Shown here in pieces: positions 7,364-7,902 of a stretch of DNA of 7,902 bases (position 1 is its first letter; the number at the start of each line of letters is the position of its first letter). Made by a program: the position numbers and the translations under genes. The DNA lies in assembly GCA_965662575.1 (NCBI GenBank), contig CBFIHN010000057.1, positions 1-7,902 on the forward strand, written 5' to 3'. This DNA is from CBFIHN01 sp965662575. Lineage in GTDB: Bacteria; Pseudomonadota; Gammaproteobacteria; Francisellales; CACEW01. Under the pieces are notes generated by a model. That model did no database searches. It was given only the letters and a program-made list of their open reading frames with translations, and had not been told where the DNA came from.

Positions 7364-7902
7364 TCATAGATCGCGGGAATGTAGGTTACAGCTGTCTTTG
7401 GAGCCAGACTTACCCTTACTCTTGAAAAAAGAGGGATTTTTATATAATGAGAGATTTTCATGTAATGAGGGATTTTCATGTAATAAGGCGTCTCCATCTC
7501 TAACCACTTCCCAATGATTATGCTCATGCGTATTAGATAAAAATCTTTGGATATGACCATTTATGTGATCAAAACTAGCCTCAGTGTTGTCAGATTTTTT
7601 GCCCGAGCGATAAAATGGCCGCAACACAGATTTCAAAGCTTGAGCGCTAGTTGGCTCTCTACGATTACTGGACGATGAGGTAGTAGTAGATCGTGAAGCA
7701 ACCTTGATGGCAAAAGGAATAACTTCAATCATACCACTACCCTCTTTTGAGTTTTTTGTGATATTTAATAGCGCCTTATAAGCTAAAATTTTTTTCTCTA
7801 TCAATTCTTTTTTTTTGTTATAGGCATCGCCACTAGGAAGACTGCTGTTAAGCCGCTTGATTTGCTGATTGCAATGTTCAATCAAGCGTGTTTTTAGTAA
7901 CT
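7364..7902 (-). CDS. Unrecognised Ser-rich repeat protein, 3' part (5' end outside window)
   Basis: The frame is open from the right edge of the window to a TGA at 7366-7364, giving about 179 visible residues. A TTG at 7885 could serve as a start but has no Shine-Dalgarno and the frame continues upstream of it, so I treat the gene as 5'-partial. The visible part begins with a Lys-rich helical stretch (KTRLIEHCNQQIKRLNS, then KKKELIEKKILAYKALL). It continues through a Ser/Thr-rich disordered segment (SRSTTTSSSSNRREP) and His/Asn-rich sequence, and ends in hexapeptide repeats of the form LHENPS and a basic tail. No catalytic motif or membrane helix is visible. The last six codons (LHSRDL) and the stop lie inside the MITE. 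The short helical head plus disordered tail recalls secreted-effector tails in host-associated bacteria, but that is only an impression. Confidence 0.6.
   Translation of the reverse strand, partial: LLKTRLIEHCNQQIKRLNSSLPSGDAYNKKKELIEKKILAYKALLNITKNSKEGSGMIEVIPFAIKVASRSTTTSSSSNRREPTSAQALKSVLRPFYRSGKKSDNTEASFDHINGHIQRFLSNTHEHNHWEVVRDGDALLHENPSLHENLSLYKNPSFFKSKGKSGSKDSCNLHSRDL
7367..7385 (-). repeat. Right terminal inverted repeat of the MITE
   Basis: On the minus strand it reads CCTACATTCCCGCGATCTA, differing from the left end at one base (T for C). It encodes the residues LHSRDL at the very end of the right-edge gene. Confidence 0.8.
7386..7391. repeat. Right target-site duplication TTACAG
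   Basis: This is the second direct copy of the 6-bp sequence at 7125-7130, starting immediately after the right TIR. On the minus strand it forms part of the codons for Ser-Cys-Asn near the C-terminus of the right-edge gene. Confidence 0.75.
7431..7484 (-). repeat. Three tandem 18-bp units coding a hexapeptide
   Basis: The units are 7431-7448, 7449-7466 and 7467-7484. On the plus strand the consensus is GAGGGATTTTCATGTAAT, with one difference in the middle unit and a few in the first. In the frame of the right-edge gene they read LHENPS, LHENLS, LYKNPS. A second minus-strand frame is also open through them and gives HYMKIP-type hexapeptides. Confidence 0.92.

Larger units (their letters stand above)
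7131..7385. mobile_element. MITE-like non-autonomous element, 255 bp, with TIRs and 6-bp TSD
   Basis: The ends are inverted copies of each other: 7131-7145 (CCTACATTCCCGCGA) pairs perfectly with 7371-7385, and after one mismatch three further bases pair (7131-7149 with 7367-7385). Both ends are flanked by direct TTACAG. The interior is AT-rich and too short for a transposase. A ~70-codon minus-strand open stretch (ending at 7162) crosses it but has no start inside the element and resembles no transposase. The expected reading is a MITE mobilised in trans by a transposase elsewhere in the genome; the parent IS family is not identified. The element inserted at the 3' end of the right-edge gene and now provides that gene's last codons and stop. 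Confidence 0.75.

Noticed and set aside
7162..7560. Minus-strand 132-codon open frame overlapping the right-edge gene and the MITE
   Set aside because: Its ATG lies inside the other, longer frame that is open to the window edge. Its second half is element interior, and its sequence shows no protein family. It was kept only as a possible frameshift product.
7883..7885. TTG as the true start of the right-edge gene
   Set aside because: The frame stays open upstream to the window edge and there is no Shine-Dalgarno before TTG, so the start probably lies outside the window.
1..7902. tRNA, rRNA, riboswitch, integrase or attachment site
   Set aside because: No cloverleaf, conserved rRNA segment, integrase gene or att-type duplication was seen. 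Only the MITE shows mobility.

Overview
The window looks like a gammaproteobacterial chromosome. It joins a conserved core pair, hslU then tusE, to a visibly more AT-rich accessory region. The HslU sequence is close to the gammaproteobacterial form, and TusE belongs to the tRNA 2-thiouridine sulfur relay of that group. The accessory part has homopolymer A tracts, in-frame tandem repeats, a giant helical protein, a eukaryote-like GTPase and a Ser-rich repeat protein. That style recalls host-associated Legionellales-type genomes, but this placement is a low-confidence inference, because no taxon-specific gene is recognised.

Layout. Positions 1-696 (+) hold the C-terminal half of HslU, the unfoldase ATPase of the HslUV protease. 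At 697-1011 (+), with no gap, follows tusE, a single-cysteine DsrC-family protein. At 1012-2808 (-) is a 598-residue P-loop GTPase of AIG1/septin/GIMAP-like character with coiled coils and two Cys-x2-Cys pairs. Its stop codon directly abuts the tusE stop. At 2879-6892 (-) is a 1337-residue unrecognised, mostly helical protein. It starts at GTG behind a strong Shine-Dalgarno and contains three in-frame 24-bp repeats. The two genes are co-directional, 70 bp apart, and look like a two-gene operon (big protein first, GTPase second). At 6893-7130 lies AT-rich non-coding DNA, the likely promoter region of that operon. At 7131-7385 I find a 255-bp MITE-like element with 15-bp perfect terminal inverted repeats (19 bp with one mismatch), flanked on both sides by the direct repeat TTACAG, which has the form of a 6-bp target-site duplication. 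At 7364-7902 (-) is the 3' part of an unrecognised gene entering from beyond the window edge. It carries an 18-bp tandem repeat and an A9 tract, and its last codons are supplied by the MITE.

How the parts may work together. hslU-tusE is housekeeping. The GTPase plus giant partner is the candidate undescribed system. A GIMAP/dynamin-like GTPase encoded with a large helical protein is the kind of arrangement seen in some bacterial conflict (antiphage) modules, Eleos being a named example, but secreted-effector roles are equally open. Removing the MITE and one TTACAG copy in silico restores a slightly different C-terminus and stop codon for the right-edge gene, so the insertion history can be read directly from the sequence.
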